Positions 23,485 through 31,725 are shown, counted from the stretch's first letter. The stretch is 38,559 nt of DNA from Patescibacteria group bacterium (GCA_024654605.1 JANLHH010000054.1:1-38559), one strand, 5' to 3'. Notes: generated from the sequence alone by a model not told the origin. A program made the numbers and translations.

Positions 23485-24516
23485 ATGCCAAATAAGAGAA
23501 TCATAAAAATTCTTCTATCAGTAATACTATGCGGCGCTTTTACTATCCCTGCCCTTGCACAAGTTACTCCTGGAGAGAGACTTGGCATACAAGCATCTCC
23601 CGAAACTCCCGGTGCTTTTGAGCAAGTGACACTGCAGCTTTCCGGTTACGGTATTGATATAGACAGATTACACACCTCTTGGTATGTAAACGATAAACTG
23701 GAACTTGCCGGGATCGGTAAGAAAAAATTCTCTTTCACCACCAAAGGGGTGGGGTCTCCCTCCACCGTCCGTGTCCTTGTTCGCTCGGGGACTGCGGGGG
23801 TTATTAGCAAAACTTTAGTATTTTCACCAGCAGAGGTTGACCTGCTCTGGGAAGCGATTGATTCTTACACTCCTCCATTCTACAGAGGAAAAGCACTGGC
23901 GACCCCGCAAGCAACCATATCGGTTACCGCTATACCAAACATGACTGCCCCTGGCAAAAGCCCATTAGGAATAAAAGATGTCGTGTACAAATGGAAAAGA
24001 AACTTCAGTTATGCCGATTTCTATGATCAATCGGGTTACGGCAACAACTACGTTTTCTTCAAGAAAGACCCTCTCAAAAAAACCGACACCATAACTGTTG
24101 AAGCTTCCTCGTTTGATGGAACACTAAAGACGGTGAAAAATATAGACCTCCCGAGTTATGACCCAAAAGTCATTCTCTATGAGCATCGCCCGTTGGAAGG
24201 AATTCTCTATGAACACGCCGTGGGTGATACCTTTACCATGCAAAATAAAGAGGTACTTATATCGGCGGAGCCTTATTTCTTTTCTGTAAAAGACAAAGAC
24301 AGCAGTAATATTTCTTACGCGTGGCTGCTTGATAATAAACAGGTGGCCGATACGGAAAGTGATAAAAAGAGTGAGTTGGCACTCCGTACCGAGGGAGGAA
24401 GCGGACAGGCAAGGGTATCGCTTCGTGTCACGCATGTTACAAAAATTCTCCAGTTTCTTGAACAGTCATTCACCATAAACTTCGGGGAAACAAGTGGTAC
24501 CTCTTTTGGTTTTTAA
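23485..24516 (+). CDS. Secreted beta-sandwich-rich protein of the secretion locus
   Basis: From the ATG at 23485 a signal peptide covers residues 1-25 (IIKILLSVILCGAFTIPALAQ, cleavage after ALA). The mature 318 residues look like tandem Ig/PKD-type beta domains: TPGAFEQVTLQLSGYGIDID, WYVNDKLELAGIGKKKFSF, and near the end YAWLLDNKQVADTE followed by SVRLRV-like strands. No catalytic motif is seen. A GAGGGA lies about 11 nt before the ATG; the upstream TTG at 23446 is less likely. The position between VirB4 and a pilin gene suggests a surface or periplasmic component. Confidence 0.75.
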   Translation: MPNKRIIKILLSVILCGAFTIPALAQVTPGERLGIQASPETPGAFEQVTLQLSGYGIDIDRLHTSWYVNDKLELAGIGKKKFSFTTKGVGSPSTVRVLVRSGTAGVISKTLVFSPAEVDLLWEAIDSYTPPFYRGKALATPQATISVTAIPNMTAPGKSPLGIKDVVYKWKRNFSYADFYDQSGYGNNYVFFKKDPLKKTDTITVEASSFDGTLKTVKNIDLPSYDPKVILYEHRPLEGILYEHAVGDTFTMQNKEVLISAEPYFFSVKDKDSSNISYAWLLDNKQVADTESDKKSELALRTEGGSGQARVSLRVTHVTKILQFLEQSFTINFGETSGTSFGF

Positions 24517-24520
24517 TATT

Positions 24521-24964
24521 ATGAAAAAAATAAAGTCACCCATCATACACCTCGTCATACCAACACTCTCTGTGTTTATGCTCTCCGTAGTCTATGCGCA
24601 TGCCGCACTCCTTGAACCCTCTATTGGCGGAGGAAATGCAACCGGAAACCCTGGAGACTACTTTAATAATATCTATCGTCTTATGGTGGGGATTACCAGC
24701 GTGTTGGCTGTTATTATGATCGTGGTCGGAGGACTGGAGTATATAGCAAGCGCGGCAAACCCGTCCGCCAAAGCATCAGCAAAGAGCAGGATATGGGCAG
24801 CAATCGGAGGACTTTTACTTGCTCTCTCTTCCTATCTTATTTTGCAAACCATTAATCCTGATTTGGTAAACTTTAATCTCAATATAGAAAAAAAGGGATT
24901 GCAACAAACAGGTGGTGCAACAGGAGGAGGTGCACCGAGTGGGGGTACAATCAATGCTCAGTAA
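24521..24964 (+). CDS. VirB2/TrbC-like pilin or small membrane protein
   Basis: From the ATG at 24521 the 147-residue product has a signal peptide (HLVIPTLSVFMLSVVYAHAA) and a short extracytoplasmic loop. Two membrane helices follow at about 53-75 (YRLMVGITSVLAVIMIVVGGLEYI) and 92-112 (IWAAIGGLLLALSSYLIL), joined by a basic loop with NPSAKASAKSR. This hairpin is the VirB2/TrbC pilin pattern. The glycine-rich, glutamine-rich tail is unusual for a mature pilin and may be trimmed. The start lies 4 nt after the previous stop, without a Shine-Dalgarno sequence, suggesting coupled translation. Confidence 0.8.
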   Translation: MKKIKSPIIHLVIPTLSVFMLSVVYAHAALLEPSIGGGNATGNPGDYFNNIYRLMVGITSVLAVIMIVVGGLEYIASAANPSAKASAKSRIWAAIGGLLLALSSYLILQTINPDLVNFNLNIEKKGLQQTGGATGGGAPSGGTINAQ

Positions 24965-24975
24965 GTAAGAAAAGT

Positions 24976-26226
24976 ATGTCAAAAAAAATCATTATCATCA
25001 TTATTTCAATACTTACGCTCATTGTGGCGATTGTTTTGGGTATGACACTTTTTAAAGACGGTGAAAGTGGTAGTGATGTTACCAAAACATTTGATAATTT
25101 TATGCCGTTTGGTATCCCTGAAGAGGATGGTGATACTGCTTTTCCCGACAACACCAAAGAAGACACCGACCTCTCTCAGGAAGAAGAGGTAGCGACACTC
25201 CCCGTATTACGACAACTCTCTAGTAGCCCCACCGCAGGCGCTATCGCCATACAGAAAACCATTGAGAGCGATGAGGGGCAAAAAGAGGTGCTCGTAGCCC
25301 GCTACATGGAACGCACCACAGGGCATGTGTATGAAACAACGGTGGAAACACTCAAAAATACACGCATCACAAACACGACTATTCCTAAAGTATATGAGGC
25401 ATTGTGGGGGGACAAAGGGGAGTCGGTGATTATTCGCTATATTAATGAGAATACCAACGCGATAGAGAGCTTCTCCGCCCGCATAATGAAACAAGAAGAG
25501 GGTGTGAGTGAGGGAACCCTTGAAGGCGTGTTTATGCAGAGTGGGATCAAAGAAATAGCCCTTTCTCCGACCAAGGGAACCATATTTTATCTTACACCGG
25601 GAGGAGACGGTACCATTGGTATCAGGTCAAAAATTGACGGGACTGACAAAGTGCAAATATTTGATTTTCCATTTACGGAGTGGCTGGCGCAATGGGCAAC
25701 GAACAAGAACATTTTTCTTACTTCTAAGGCATCAAATAATGTTTCCGGGTTTCTCTACACACTCAGCACGGCGGGTGGTCCTTTAAAAAAAGTATTGGGC
25801 AACATTTCCGGCCTCACTACGCTCTCAAACGGATTAGGAACGAAGGTTTTATACTCGGAGTCTACTGTGAACGGCTTGTCGGTGGGTGTAATAGATGTAA
25901 CCAGTGGTGAATCAAAAAAGCTCGGTATCACCACCCTGCCGGAGAAATGCATCTGGGCAAGTGATAATGTAACCATTTATTGCGGAGTACCGGAGGCTCT
26001 GCCTCAAGGACAGTATCCCGATATATGGTATCAGGGATTGACTTCGTTTACCGATACGATATGGAAGGTAAATACTGAGACAGCGTATTCCGAGGTTTTG
26101 TTAAAACCAACAGAGTCTCTCAATATACATCTTGATATTATCAAACTATTCCTTGATGAAGATGAGAATTACCTTTTCTTTACAGACAAAAAAGATTACT
26201 CTCTTTGGACACTGAAGATTAAATAA
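24976..26226 (+). CDS. Membrane-anchored beta-propeller-like protein
   Basis: Residues 4-25 form an N-terminal membrane anchor (IIIIIISILTLIVAIVLGMTLF). A disordered acidic linker follows, then about 330 residues of repeated beta-strand phrases resembling TolB/WD-type propeller blades: GTIFYLTPGGDGTIGIRSKIDG, NIFLTSKASNNVSGFLYTL, GTKVLYSESTVNGLSVGVID and NYLFFTDKKDYSLWTLKIK. No enzyme motif is visible. It is the last gene of the secretion locus and is followed by a terminator. A scaffolding role in the apparatus is inferred only from gene order. Confidence 0.72.
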   Translation: MSKKIIIIIISILTLIVAIVLGMTLFKDGESGSDVTKTFDNFMPFGIPEEDGDTAFPDNTKEDTDLSQEEEVATLPVLRQLSSSPTAGAIAIQKTIESDEGQKEVLVARYMERTTGHVYETTVETLKNTRITNTTIPKVYEALWGDKGESVIIRYINENTNAIESFSARIMKQEEGVSEGTLEGVFMQSGIKEIALSPTKGTIFYLTPGGDGTIGIRSKIDGTDKVQIFDFPFTEWLAQWATNKNIFLTSKASNNVSGFLYTLSTAGGPLKKVLGNISGLTTLSNGLGTKVLYSESTVNGLSVGVIDVTSGESKKLGITTLPEKCIWASDNVTIYCGVPEALPQGQYPDIWYQGLTSFTDTIWKVNTETAYSEVLLKPTESLNIHLDIIKLFLDEDENYLFFTDKKDYSLWTLKIK

Positions 26227-26250
26227 TGTCTACACTATTCGCTCTAAAAT

Positions 26251-26279
26251 AAAAACCTCGCCACGTATGCGAGGTTTTT
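26251..26279. terminator. Bidirectional terminator at the end of the secretion locus
   Basis: Perfect 11-bp stem AAAAACCTCGC (26251-26261) / GCGAGGTTTTT (26269-26279), with T-rich sequence in both directions. It can serve the propeller gene (+) and the jag operon or the structured element (-). Confidence 0.88.
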
Positions 26280-26280
26280 A

Positions 26281-26417
26281 TTTCAACAAACGAAGAGCGA
26301 AATGAAAGCCAGAGCCGCGAAGTACTTGGGGGTTTTCATTCCGTCCGAGCGACATTGTTTTCTTAGGAGCGAAGCAACTTAGAAAACAAGAAGCGCTCTT
26401 GTGGTGCAAAGTTGAAA
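26281..26417. ncRNA. Structured intergenic element, three-way junction; strand unclear
   Basis: No ORF is convincing, but four mutually compatible perfect helices occur: 26281-26287 with 26411-26417 (7 bp), 26293-26299 with 26394-26400 (7 bp), and two hairpins inside, 26301-26307/26334-26340 (7 bp) and 26355-26363/26381-26389 (9 bp). On the minus strand it follows the jag stop codon and leads into the terminator at 26251-26279, so it could be an operon 3' UTR element or a small RNA processed from it. No good promoter is visible on either strand. GAGCGA occurs three times in the element. Confidence 0.5.
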
Positions 26418-26443
26418 CAAAGAGTATCCTTTTCTTCTGCTCT

Positions 26444-26905
26444 TTATTTTTTATTTTTATATTTGATCACCACCTTTCTGTCTTTTCCAAAACCAACCGA
26501 TCCTGTTTCCACTTCAGGGTCTTCTGCTAGTGTGGTGTGTACCACCATGCGTTCATAGGGTGTCATAGGGTCCATTTCTACATCCATATGGAGTGATTTT
26601 ACACGCTCTGCAAATATTTTGGCTCTATTTTGCAACTCTTCGTTTTTTTGTTTTTGATAACCATTCACATCTATGGTGAAGTTTGTAAATTTTTCTTCTT
26701 TTTTTCTTTTATCAACTATCCGTTTTATGACGTGGTTGAGCGCAATTAAATTCGCACCATTATTACCGATCAAGAAACGAGCTTCGTCGGTGTTGATCAT
26801 AAACACTGTTCCACCCTCACCTAAAATGATATCTATATTGTTAAATGAAATAGTGAGCTGTTCCAATGTTTCTTTAATAATGTCTTTGATCTCTTCCGTG
26901 GTCAT
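26444..26905 (-). CDS. jag: Jag/KhpB-like RNA-binding protein (KH and R3H domains)
   Basis: A 153-residue RNA-binding protein. The KH-like domain has RFLIGNNGANLIALNHVIKRIV (GNNG loop, about 44-47). The R3H domain carries the basic ERVKSLHMDVEMDPMTPYERMVVHTTLAEDPEVETGSVGFG signature. The N-terminal Jag domain present in longer homologues is missing, as in the shorter KhpB forms. The function is post-transcriptional control linked to cell elongation in Firmicutes; here that is by homology only. It is 6 nt downstream of yidC in the conserved rpmH-rnpA-yidD-yidC-jag order. Confidence 0.95.
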   Translation of the reverse strand: MTTEEIKDIIKETLEQLTISFNNIDIILGEGGTVFMINTDEARFLIGNNGANLIALNHVIKRIVDKRKKEEKFTNFTIDVNGYQKQKNEELQNRAKIFAERVKSLHMDVEMDPMTPYERMVVHTTLAEDPEVETGSVGFGKDRKVVIKYKNKK

Positions 26906-26911
26906 ATATAG

Positions 26912-27721
26912 TTATGTATTATCACGTTTCAGCTCGCTATGCAAAGCTTCGGCCTTCCGTTTCACTAAAAGCTCTTGCGCGATACTAAATATATTGCTTG
27001 TTACCCAATATAATGCGACTGCGGCAGAAATGGTGTATGCGAATACGGAGACGAATACGGGAAGGATGTATCTCATTTGAAACTTCATGCTTTGCATAAG
27101 GTCATCCTTAATCGACCCGGTGCTTTTAAGCGAAAGCTTCCCGCTATCCGGCATGGAAAGCTTTATTTGGAAATACTGGGAAACACCGGCAAGAAGAGCT
27201 AAAAGTACACTTTTCCCCGTCATATCAATAAAGCCAAGAAAATTAGTTTTAACGAATTCCGGCATATGAACGAACGAATAGAGAATATCGTGGTTAAGAA
27301 GTGCGGTATTGATGTGTCCAGGGATATGCGGGAACGCATCCAAAAGAGATGGATCGAACTTCAATCCCTTCCAGAACACCCAATAAAGCGCTATGATGAC
27401 AGGGAGTTGGACCAAGACCGTCAGGCATCCAGAGAACGGACTTACTCCGTGTTTGCGATACAGCTCCATGACTTGTCGCGCTTGTTCCTGTTTATCTTTG
27501 CTGTGTTTTTCTTTCAGGTCCCTTATATCAGGCTCCAGTGTTCGGAGCTTTGATTGGGTTTGTATACCCTTATGAGTAAAAGGGAAGAGGATTAATTTTA
27601 CAATGAGCGTAAGGAACACGACCGCGATGCCGATATCGGCCCCGGGAATAACCGACACTAAAAAAATCAAGCCATTATAAAGCGGCTCATAGAAAAATGT
27701 ATTAAAAAAACCGGATATCAT
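26912..27721 (-). CDS. yidC: Membrane protein insertase YidC/OxaA
   Basis: An Oxa1-family insertase that places proteins in the inner membrane with or without Sec. Five membrane segments are visible, starting with YNGLIFLVSVIPGADIGIAVVFLTLIVKLILFPF. The conserved cytoplasmic loop contains DLKEKHSKDKQEQARQVMELYRKHGVSPFSGCLTVLVQLPVIIALYWVF, and the C-terminal part contains AAVALYWVTSNIFSIAQELLV. Residue counts fit the short Gram-positive-type YidC (269 residues) without the large periplasmic domain. The ATG at 27721 lies 6 nt after a TAGAAT -10 box, so it probably has its own leaderless transcript in addition to read-through from rpmH. Confidence 0.96.
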   Translation of the reverse strand: MISGFFNTFFYEPLYNGLIFLVSVIPGADIGIAVVFLTLIVKLILFPFTHKGIQTQSKLRTLEPDIRDLKEKHSKDKQEQARQVMELYRKHGVSPFSGCLTVLVQLPVIIALYWVFWKGLKFDPSLLDAFPHIPGHINTALLNHDILYSFVHMPEFVKTNFLGFIDMTGKSVLLALLAGVSQYFQIKLSMPDSGKLSLKSTGSIKDDLMQSMKFQMRYILPVFVSVFAYTISAAVALYWVTSNIFSIAQELLVKRKAEALHSELKRDNT

Positions 27722-27727
27722 CCCTTT

Positions 27728-27755
27728 ATTCTACATAAAACGAACGCAATGTAAA
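27728..27755 (-). promoter_or_regulatory. Promoter of yidC-jag (leaderless)
   Basis: Minus strand TTTACA (27750-27755), a 16-bp spacer and TAGAAT (27728-27733), ending 6 nt before the ATG. Confidence 0.65.
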
Positions 27756-27780
27756 CGAAACCAAATTGATATCGTTTTAA

Positions 27781-28020
27781 TCATAAGAGAGGATCAATAG
27801 TGGGTTTTTGCCATGGATGGCATCTTAAAACCCTTCGTAACCCCGTAAAAATCCCTTTTAGGACACCGTATTTCGTAATTGCTTCAATGGTGTAATCGGA
27901 ACATGTTGGATAAAATGCGCATGTCGTGGAACGCCTGATGCCAAGCGACACCAATATCCCTTTATCAGGAGAGAAAACCTTTTGATACCACTTGATTATG
28001 TGGGTAAAAAAGTATTTCAT
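27781..28020 (-). CDS. yidD: Membrane protein insertion efficiency factor YidD
   Basis: A 79-residue protein with the YidD/DUF37 signature: IIKWYQKVFSPDKGI, CAFYPTCSDYTIEAITKYGVLKGIFTGLRRVLRCHPW. It assists YidC-dependent membrane insertion. The conserved cysteines (CAFYPTC, RCHP) are present. Its ATG directly abuts the rnpA stop codon, so it is translationally coupled. Confidence 0.97.
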   Translation of the reverse strand: MKYFFTHIIKWYQKVFSPDKGILVSLGIRRSTTCAFYPTCSDYTIEAITKYGVLKGIFTGLRRVLRCHPWQKPTIDPLL

Positions 28021-28365
28021 TTATTTTTTTAAAAGATGCGCGTTTTTTAAAAGTACACGCACTTGATCTTCAAATTGACTATGAAGGAGTTCAGTACTAT
28101 TTTTTTTTGAAAAGAAAACGCAGACAAATCCGTTTTTTATATTATCGTACTCTTTTTGTATTGTCTGGTATGTCCATCTTTTTAACTTATTTCTTTCCAC
28201 CGCCTTTTTGGCGACCTTACTAGAAATAACAAAAGAAAACTTGCTTGGGGTCTCAAAATCTTTTTTCACAACAACAAGAGAGAGATGAGAGGAATGATAT
28301 GTTGCTCCCTTTTTATGACCCTTGGGAAATTCTTTTCTACTGACCTTTTTTAATCTAGGCAACAT
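28021..28365 (-). CDS. rnpA: Ribonuclease P protein component
   Basis: The basic protein subunit of RNase P, which helps the catalytic RNA remove tRNA 5' leaders. The RNR-box equivalent is SSKVAKKAVERNKLKRWTYQTIQ (about residues 48-70), preceded by LSLVVVKKDFETPSKFSFVIS. The 114-residue length is typical. It lies in the canonical rpmH-rnpA-yidD-yidC order. The RNA subunit rnpB is not recognised in this window. Confidence 0.95.
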   Translation of the reverse strand: MLPRLKKVSRKEFPKGHKKGATYHSSHLSLVVVKKDFETPSKFSFVISSKVAKKAVERNKLKRWTYQTIQKEYDNIKNGFVCVFFSKKNSTELLHSQFEDQVRVLLKNAHLLKK

Positions 28366-28480
28366 GTGTGAGTTTTTTCACCGAGAATTAATATCCACTC
28401 CTAGTGAATCATTTTAAAGCAGGGAATAAGCTCATACGACTTAGACCCGTGAGACGCTACTCAAAGAAACATCCACACTA

Positions 28481-28615
28481 TTACACCGCAAGCTTCTTTC
28501 TCCCTCCTGCTCTGCGTTTTTTGATGATATTTCTTCCGTTTTTGGTTCCTTGTCGCACCAAAAACCCGTGAGTTGTCTTTCTTTTTCTTTTTTTAGGGTT
28601 ATATGTTTTTGACAT
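28481..28615 (-). CDS. rpmH: 50S ribosomal protein L34
   Basis: The 44-residue translation from the ATG at 28615 reads MSKTYNPKKRKRKTTHGF, continues LVRQGTKNGRNIIKKRRAGG and ends RKKLAV, an unmistakable L34. It is the first gene of the leftward origin-side operon. A 115-nt gap to rnpA contains no clear terminator. Confidence 0.97.
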   Translation of the reverse strand: MSKTYNPKKRKRKTTHGFLVRQGTKNGRNIIKKRRAGGRKKLAV

Positions 28616-28625
28616 AGTGATTAAG

Positions 28626-28654
28626 AGTATATAACGAAATAACAGAAAAGTCCA
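28626..28654 (-). promoter_or_regulatory. Promoter of rpmH (near-leaderless)
   Basis: Minus strand TGGACT (28649-28654), a 17-bp spacer and TATACT (28626-28631). The predicted start is about 4 nt before the ATG at 28615. Confidence 0.55.
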
Positions 28655-29002
28655 TTCATTTTTTGTTTCACTTGCTTGGGTTTATGGCTTTGAATATATC
28701 ATTAATAAATACAAAAAACGTACTTCTTAAAAAAGATTTTCGCACTAGCCTATATCATTCCAATGAAGTCAATATTTTAACTTGTTACTTCGGTATATAA
28801 TTGATTGTGGATACTTAAGTTTTTTACTTTATCTTTGTTCTTCAATCTATTTTTCTCCCTCCTTTGAAAAATATTTTTAGTTATCCCCATTTTATCAACA
28901 GAGTAATGAAGGTTTTCTTGTTTTTCTCTTCTTGTAGGCAAAGGTATAATAGGTTTACTTTTTACTGGTTTATCGGTCTTTATAAATACCGTCACAAAAC
29001 GT
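28655..29002. other. AT-rich rpmH-dnaA intergenic region with DnaA-box-like sites (origin flank)
   Basis: Three near-consensus DnaA boxes: TGTGGATAC (28806-28814), TTATCCCCA (28881-28889) and TTATCAACA (28892-28900). The last two have the same orientation and their starts are 11 bp apart. The region separates the leftward ribosomal/RNase P operon from the rightward dnaA. The boxes may serve replication initiation, dnaA autoregulation, or both. A 131-codon minus frame here is mostly antisense to dnaA and is not supported. Confidence 0.6.
28945..28950 (+). promoter_or_regulatory. -10 box of dnaA
   Basis: Perfect TATAAT with a weak -35 (TTTTCT at 17 bp). It predicts a leader of about 46 nt, so dnaA does not follow the leaderless pattern. 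The DnaA-box pair ends 45 bp upstream. Confidence 0.5.
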
Positions 29003-30352
29003 ATGGTTGAAAACAAACAACTTTGGGATAGCGCGTTGAATGAGATAGAATTGGGTGTTTCAAGAGCAAACTTTAGCACGTGGTTTAAAAACACATGTAT
29101 CATACGCCAAGAGGATGGGGTGGTTTCGTTGGGTGTTCCTAATGCATTTGTAAAGGATTGGCTATATAACAAATACCATAAAGTTATATTGAAATCATTA
29201 AGGGAGTATTCTCAAAATGTGCGGAGTTTAGAGTATGTAGTGGCAAAAGAACAAGTAAAAACAAAAGATGATGCGACCCAAGCGGTTTTTAAACCCTCAG
29301 CAGTAGGAGAACTTCCCCTTAATGATCTTTATATAGATAAAAATGATAATTTAAATCCGCGATATACATTTAATTCGTTTATTATTGGATCTTTTAACGA
29401 CCTTGCGCACGCCGCAGCGCAAGCAATCATGAAAAACCCCGGTGTTGTCTATAATCCATTCTTTATCCATGGTGGTACAGGACTTGGAAAAACACATTTG
29501 ATTCAAGCGGTGGGGAATTATATAAAAGAAGAGAATAGTAATAAAAAAATACATTATATTACTTCTGAAAAATTTTCTATTGACTATATTACCTCTCTCC
29601 AGAACAATAAAATAAATGATTTTAAAGAAAAATACCGAGAGTATGATGTTTTAATAATGGATGATATTCAATTTCTTTCGAATAAAAACAAGACTCAGGA
29701 AGAGTTGTTTCATTTATTTAACTCTTTATATGAAAATAATAAGCAAATTATTTTTTCATCAGACCAACATCCAAACTTCATTCCTGGGTTGGAAGAGAGG
29801 CTTAAATCACGTTTTAGCGCCGGGATGATTGTTGATATTGCACATCCTGAGTATGAGTCTAGGCTTGCAATATTAAGACAAAAATTAAATCAACGAAACT
29901 TCTCTCTCTCTGATGATGTGTTGGAATATATAGCTTCGTTGCTTAATGGAAATATTAGGGAGTTGGAAGGGGTGTTAAATTCCATTATTTGCCAATCTCA
30001 ATTAAAAAACAAAATATTATTAATTGATGAAATAAAATCATTGATTAAAAACAGTGCGCGCCCTAAAAAAACAGTTTCTATAAAAGAAGTAATTAAAATA
30101 GTGGCTGGTTTTTATGATATTGAAGAGTTTATTATTTACGAAAAAACAAGAAGGAAGGAGATTGTGAAACCAAGACAAGTTGCTATGTATTTATTAAGAG
30201 AGGATTTTAATATTTCTTACCCCGCTATAGGTCAAAAATTAGGTGGTAGGGATCATACAACAGTTATGCATTCGTGTGAGAAAATAAAAAATGCTTTAAA
30301 AAATGATAATTTATTATCGCAAGAAATTGAACAACTTCGCGCGATGATTTAA
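29003..30352 (+). CDS. dnaA: Chromosomal replication initiator protein DnaA
   Basis: An AAA+ initiator that binds DnaA boxes and opens the origin. Domain I is at residues 1 to about 80 (LWDSALNEIELGVSRANFSTWFKN). A short linker follows, then the AAA+ domain with Walker A GGTGLGKT (about 157-164) and Walker B VLIMDDIQFL (about 216-225). Domain IV ends with the DNA-binding signature LGGRDHTTVMHSCEKI. The 449-residue length is normal. Codon use is visibly more AT-rich than in genes away from the origin. The ATG at 29003 fits the domain I start. Confidence 0.99.
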   Translation: MVENKQLWDSALNEIELGVSRANFSTWFKNTCIIRQEDGVVSLGVPNAFVKDWLYNKYHKVILKSLREYSQNVRSLEYVVAKEQVKTKDDATQAVFKPSAVGELPLNDLYIDKNDNLNPRYTFNSFIIGSFNDLAHAAAQAIMKNPGVVYNPFFIHGGTGLGKTHLIQAVGNYIKEENSNKKIHYITSEKFSIDYITSLQNNKINDFKEKYREYDVLIMDDIQFLSNKNKTQEELFHLFNSLYENNKQIIFSSDQHPNFIPGLEERLKSRFSAGMIVDIAHPEYESRLAILRQKLNQRNFSLSDDVLEYIASLLNGNIRELEGVLNSIICQSQLKNKILLIDEIKSLIKNSARPKKTVSIKEVIKIVAGFYDIEEFIIYEKTRRKEIVKPRQVAMYLLREDFNISYPAIGQKLGGRDHTTVMHSCEKIKNALKNDNLLSQEIEQLRAMI

Positions 30353-30589
30353 AAATGTGGATAAAGTTGGTATAAATATGTTGGTAATAAGTAGTAAAAA
30401 ATATTAATTAATAATAAAAATTTTTTTGGATAAGATTTTTATTAAAAAAACTGCTTTTATACACATTTTATTGATTATGATTTTTTAAAAATATACTGAC
30501 AGGATATAATAAAAAAATGTTTTACACATATACACAGAGATAATAATAAATAAGTTTTTTTAATTAATAAACTAATAATAAAAAATACA
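30353..30589. other. oriC: Probable replication origin (dnaA-dnaN intergenic region)
   Basis: Extremely AT-rich (about one base in six is G or C around 30421-30480). It has a perfect DnaA box TGTGGATAA right after the dnaA stop (30356-30364), TTTGGATAA (30425-30433) and TTATACACA (30457-30465). Trio-like repeats TAATAAGTAGTAA follow the first box at about 30385. A TATAAT at 30505-30510 is a likely dnaN -10 box. The location between dnaA and dnaN and the AT-rich runs suit an unwinding element. Confidence 0.65.
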
Positions 30590-31690
30590 ATGAGATTAGA
30601 GTGTGTAAAAGATAAAATAAAAGATGCGGTTTCTAAAATAGAAAAAATAGTGGGTCAAAATCACACTCTCCCTATTTTGAATACAATTTTATTGATTATA
30701 AATAAAAACACAATTACTTTAAGGGCTACTAATCTTGATATTGGAATAGAGATTGAGATTCCGGCGAAAATAGAATCCCAAGGCAATATAGCTGTTCCCG
30801 GAAAAGTATTTTCAAACCTTCTCGCGTCAATATATGAAGGTAATAATATTATTTTAGAAGAAAAAAACGGAAATCTTGAAGTGTTGGTAAATAATAATAA
30901 AACATTAATAAAATGCCTCCCGCCGGATGAATTTCCAACACTACCACTTATTCAAGAAGGAGATAGTTTTTTTATAGAAGCAGATAAACTTAATGAGGGT
31001 ATTAAATCAGTGATATATAGCGCATCAATTTCAGATATAAAACCAGAACTTTCAAGTGTTTATATACACACAGAAAATAGTAATATTGTCTTTGTAGCAA
31101 CAGATTCATTTAGATTGGCTGAAAAAAAAATAAAAAACGAGAATAAAAAAGAATTAAAGGGTATTATTATTCCTTTCAAGAACGCCTTGGAATTATCAAG
31201 AATATTTGAAGGAGAATCAGGTGTTATTGATATCCGTTTTAATAAAAATCAAATAGTATTTTCTTTAGATCATATTTATTTCACCTCACGGATTATTGAT
31301 GGAGTATTTCCTGATTATAAACAAATAATCCCAAAAGAATATAAAACAGAAATTATATTATTAAAACAAGATTTTCTTAATAGTTTAAAAGTAAGTAATA
31401 TTTTTTCAGACAAATTCAATCAAGTGATAATGTTTATAAGTCCGCAAAAAAAGGCATTCACTATAAAAACAAAAAATACCGACGTTGGAGAGAGTAATAT
31501 TCAATTAAACGGAACTTTAAAAGGAGAAGAATTAGAAATAAGTTTTAATTATAAATACATTATTGATTGTTTCCAAGCACTCCATCAAGATAGTGTGGTA
31601 ATAAAATGTAATGGATTTGATAAACCAATGACTATACAAGGTGTGGGAGACAACTCATTCACTTATCTTGTTATGCCAATGAATAAATAA
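30590..31690 (+). CDS. dnaN: DNA polymerase III beta subunit (sliding clamp)
   Basis: The dimeric ring that tethers polymerase to DNA. The three-domain clamp pattern is evident: MRLECVKDKIKDAVSKIEKIVGQNHTLPILNTILL at the start, LRATNLDIGIEIEIPAKIESQGNIAVPGKVFSNLL, VYIHTENSNIVFVATDSFRLAEKK in the middle, IIDGVFPDYKQIIP, and the C-terminal YLVMPMNK. The 366 residues match the family. Its codons are strongly AT-biased (AAA, AAT, ATA, TTA). It follows dnaA across the probable origin and has its own -10 box. Confidence 0.98.
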   Translation: MRLECVKDKIKDAVSKIEKIVGQNHTLPILNTILLIINKNTITLRATNLDIGIEIEIPAKIESQGNIAVPGKVFSNLLASIYEGNNIILEEKNGNLEVLVNNNKTLIKCLPPDEFPTLPLIQEGDSFFIEADKLNEGIKSVIYSASISDIKPELSSVYIHTENSNIVFVATDSFRLAEKKIKNENKKELKGIIIPFKNALELSRIFEGESGVIDIRFNKNQIVFSLDHIYFTSRIIDGVFPDYKQIIPKEYKTEIILLKQDFLNSLKVSNIFSDKFNQVIMFISPQKKAFTIKTKNTDVGESNIQLNGTLKGEELEISFNYKYIIDCFQALHQDSVVIKCNGFDKPMTIQGVGDNSFTYLVMPMNK

Positions 31691-31725
31691 AAAGTTTACT
31701 ACTTTCTATTTCAAGGACCCTTTTT

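Noticed and set aside
28777..29172. 131-codon minus-strand frame overlapping the 5' end of dnaA and its upstream region
   Set aside because: More than 40% is antisense to dnaA, the product looks like an unnatural antisense sequence, and the upstream part is the AT-rich origin flank with DnaA boxes.
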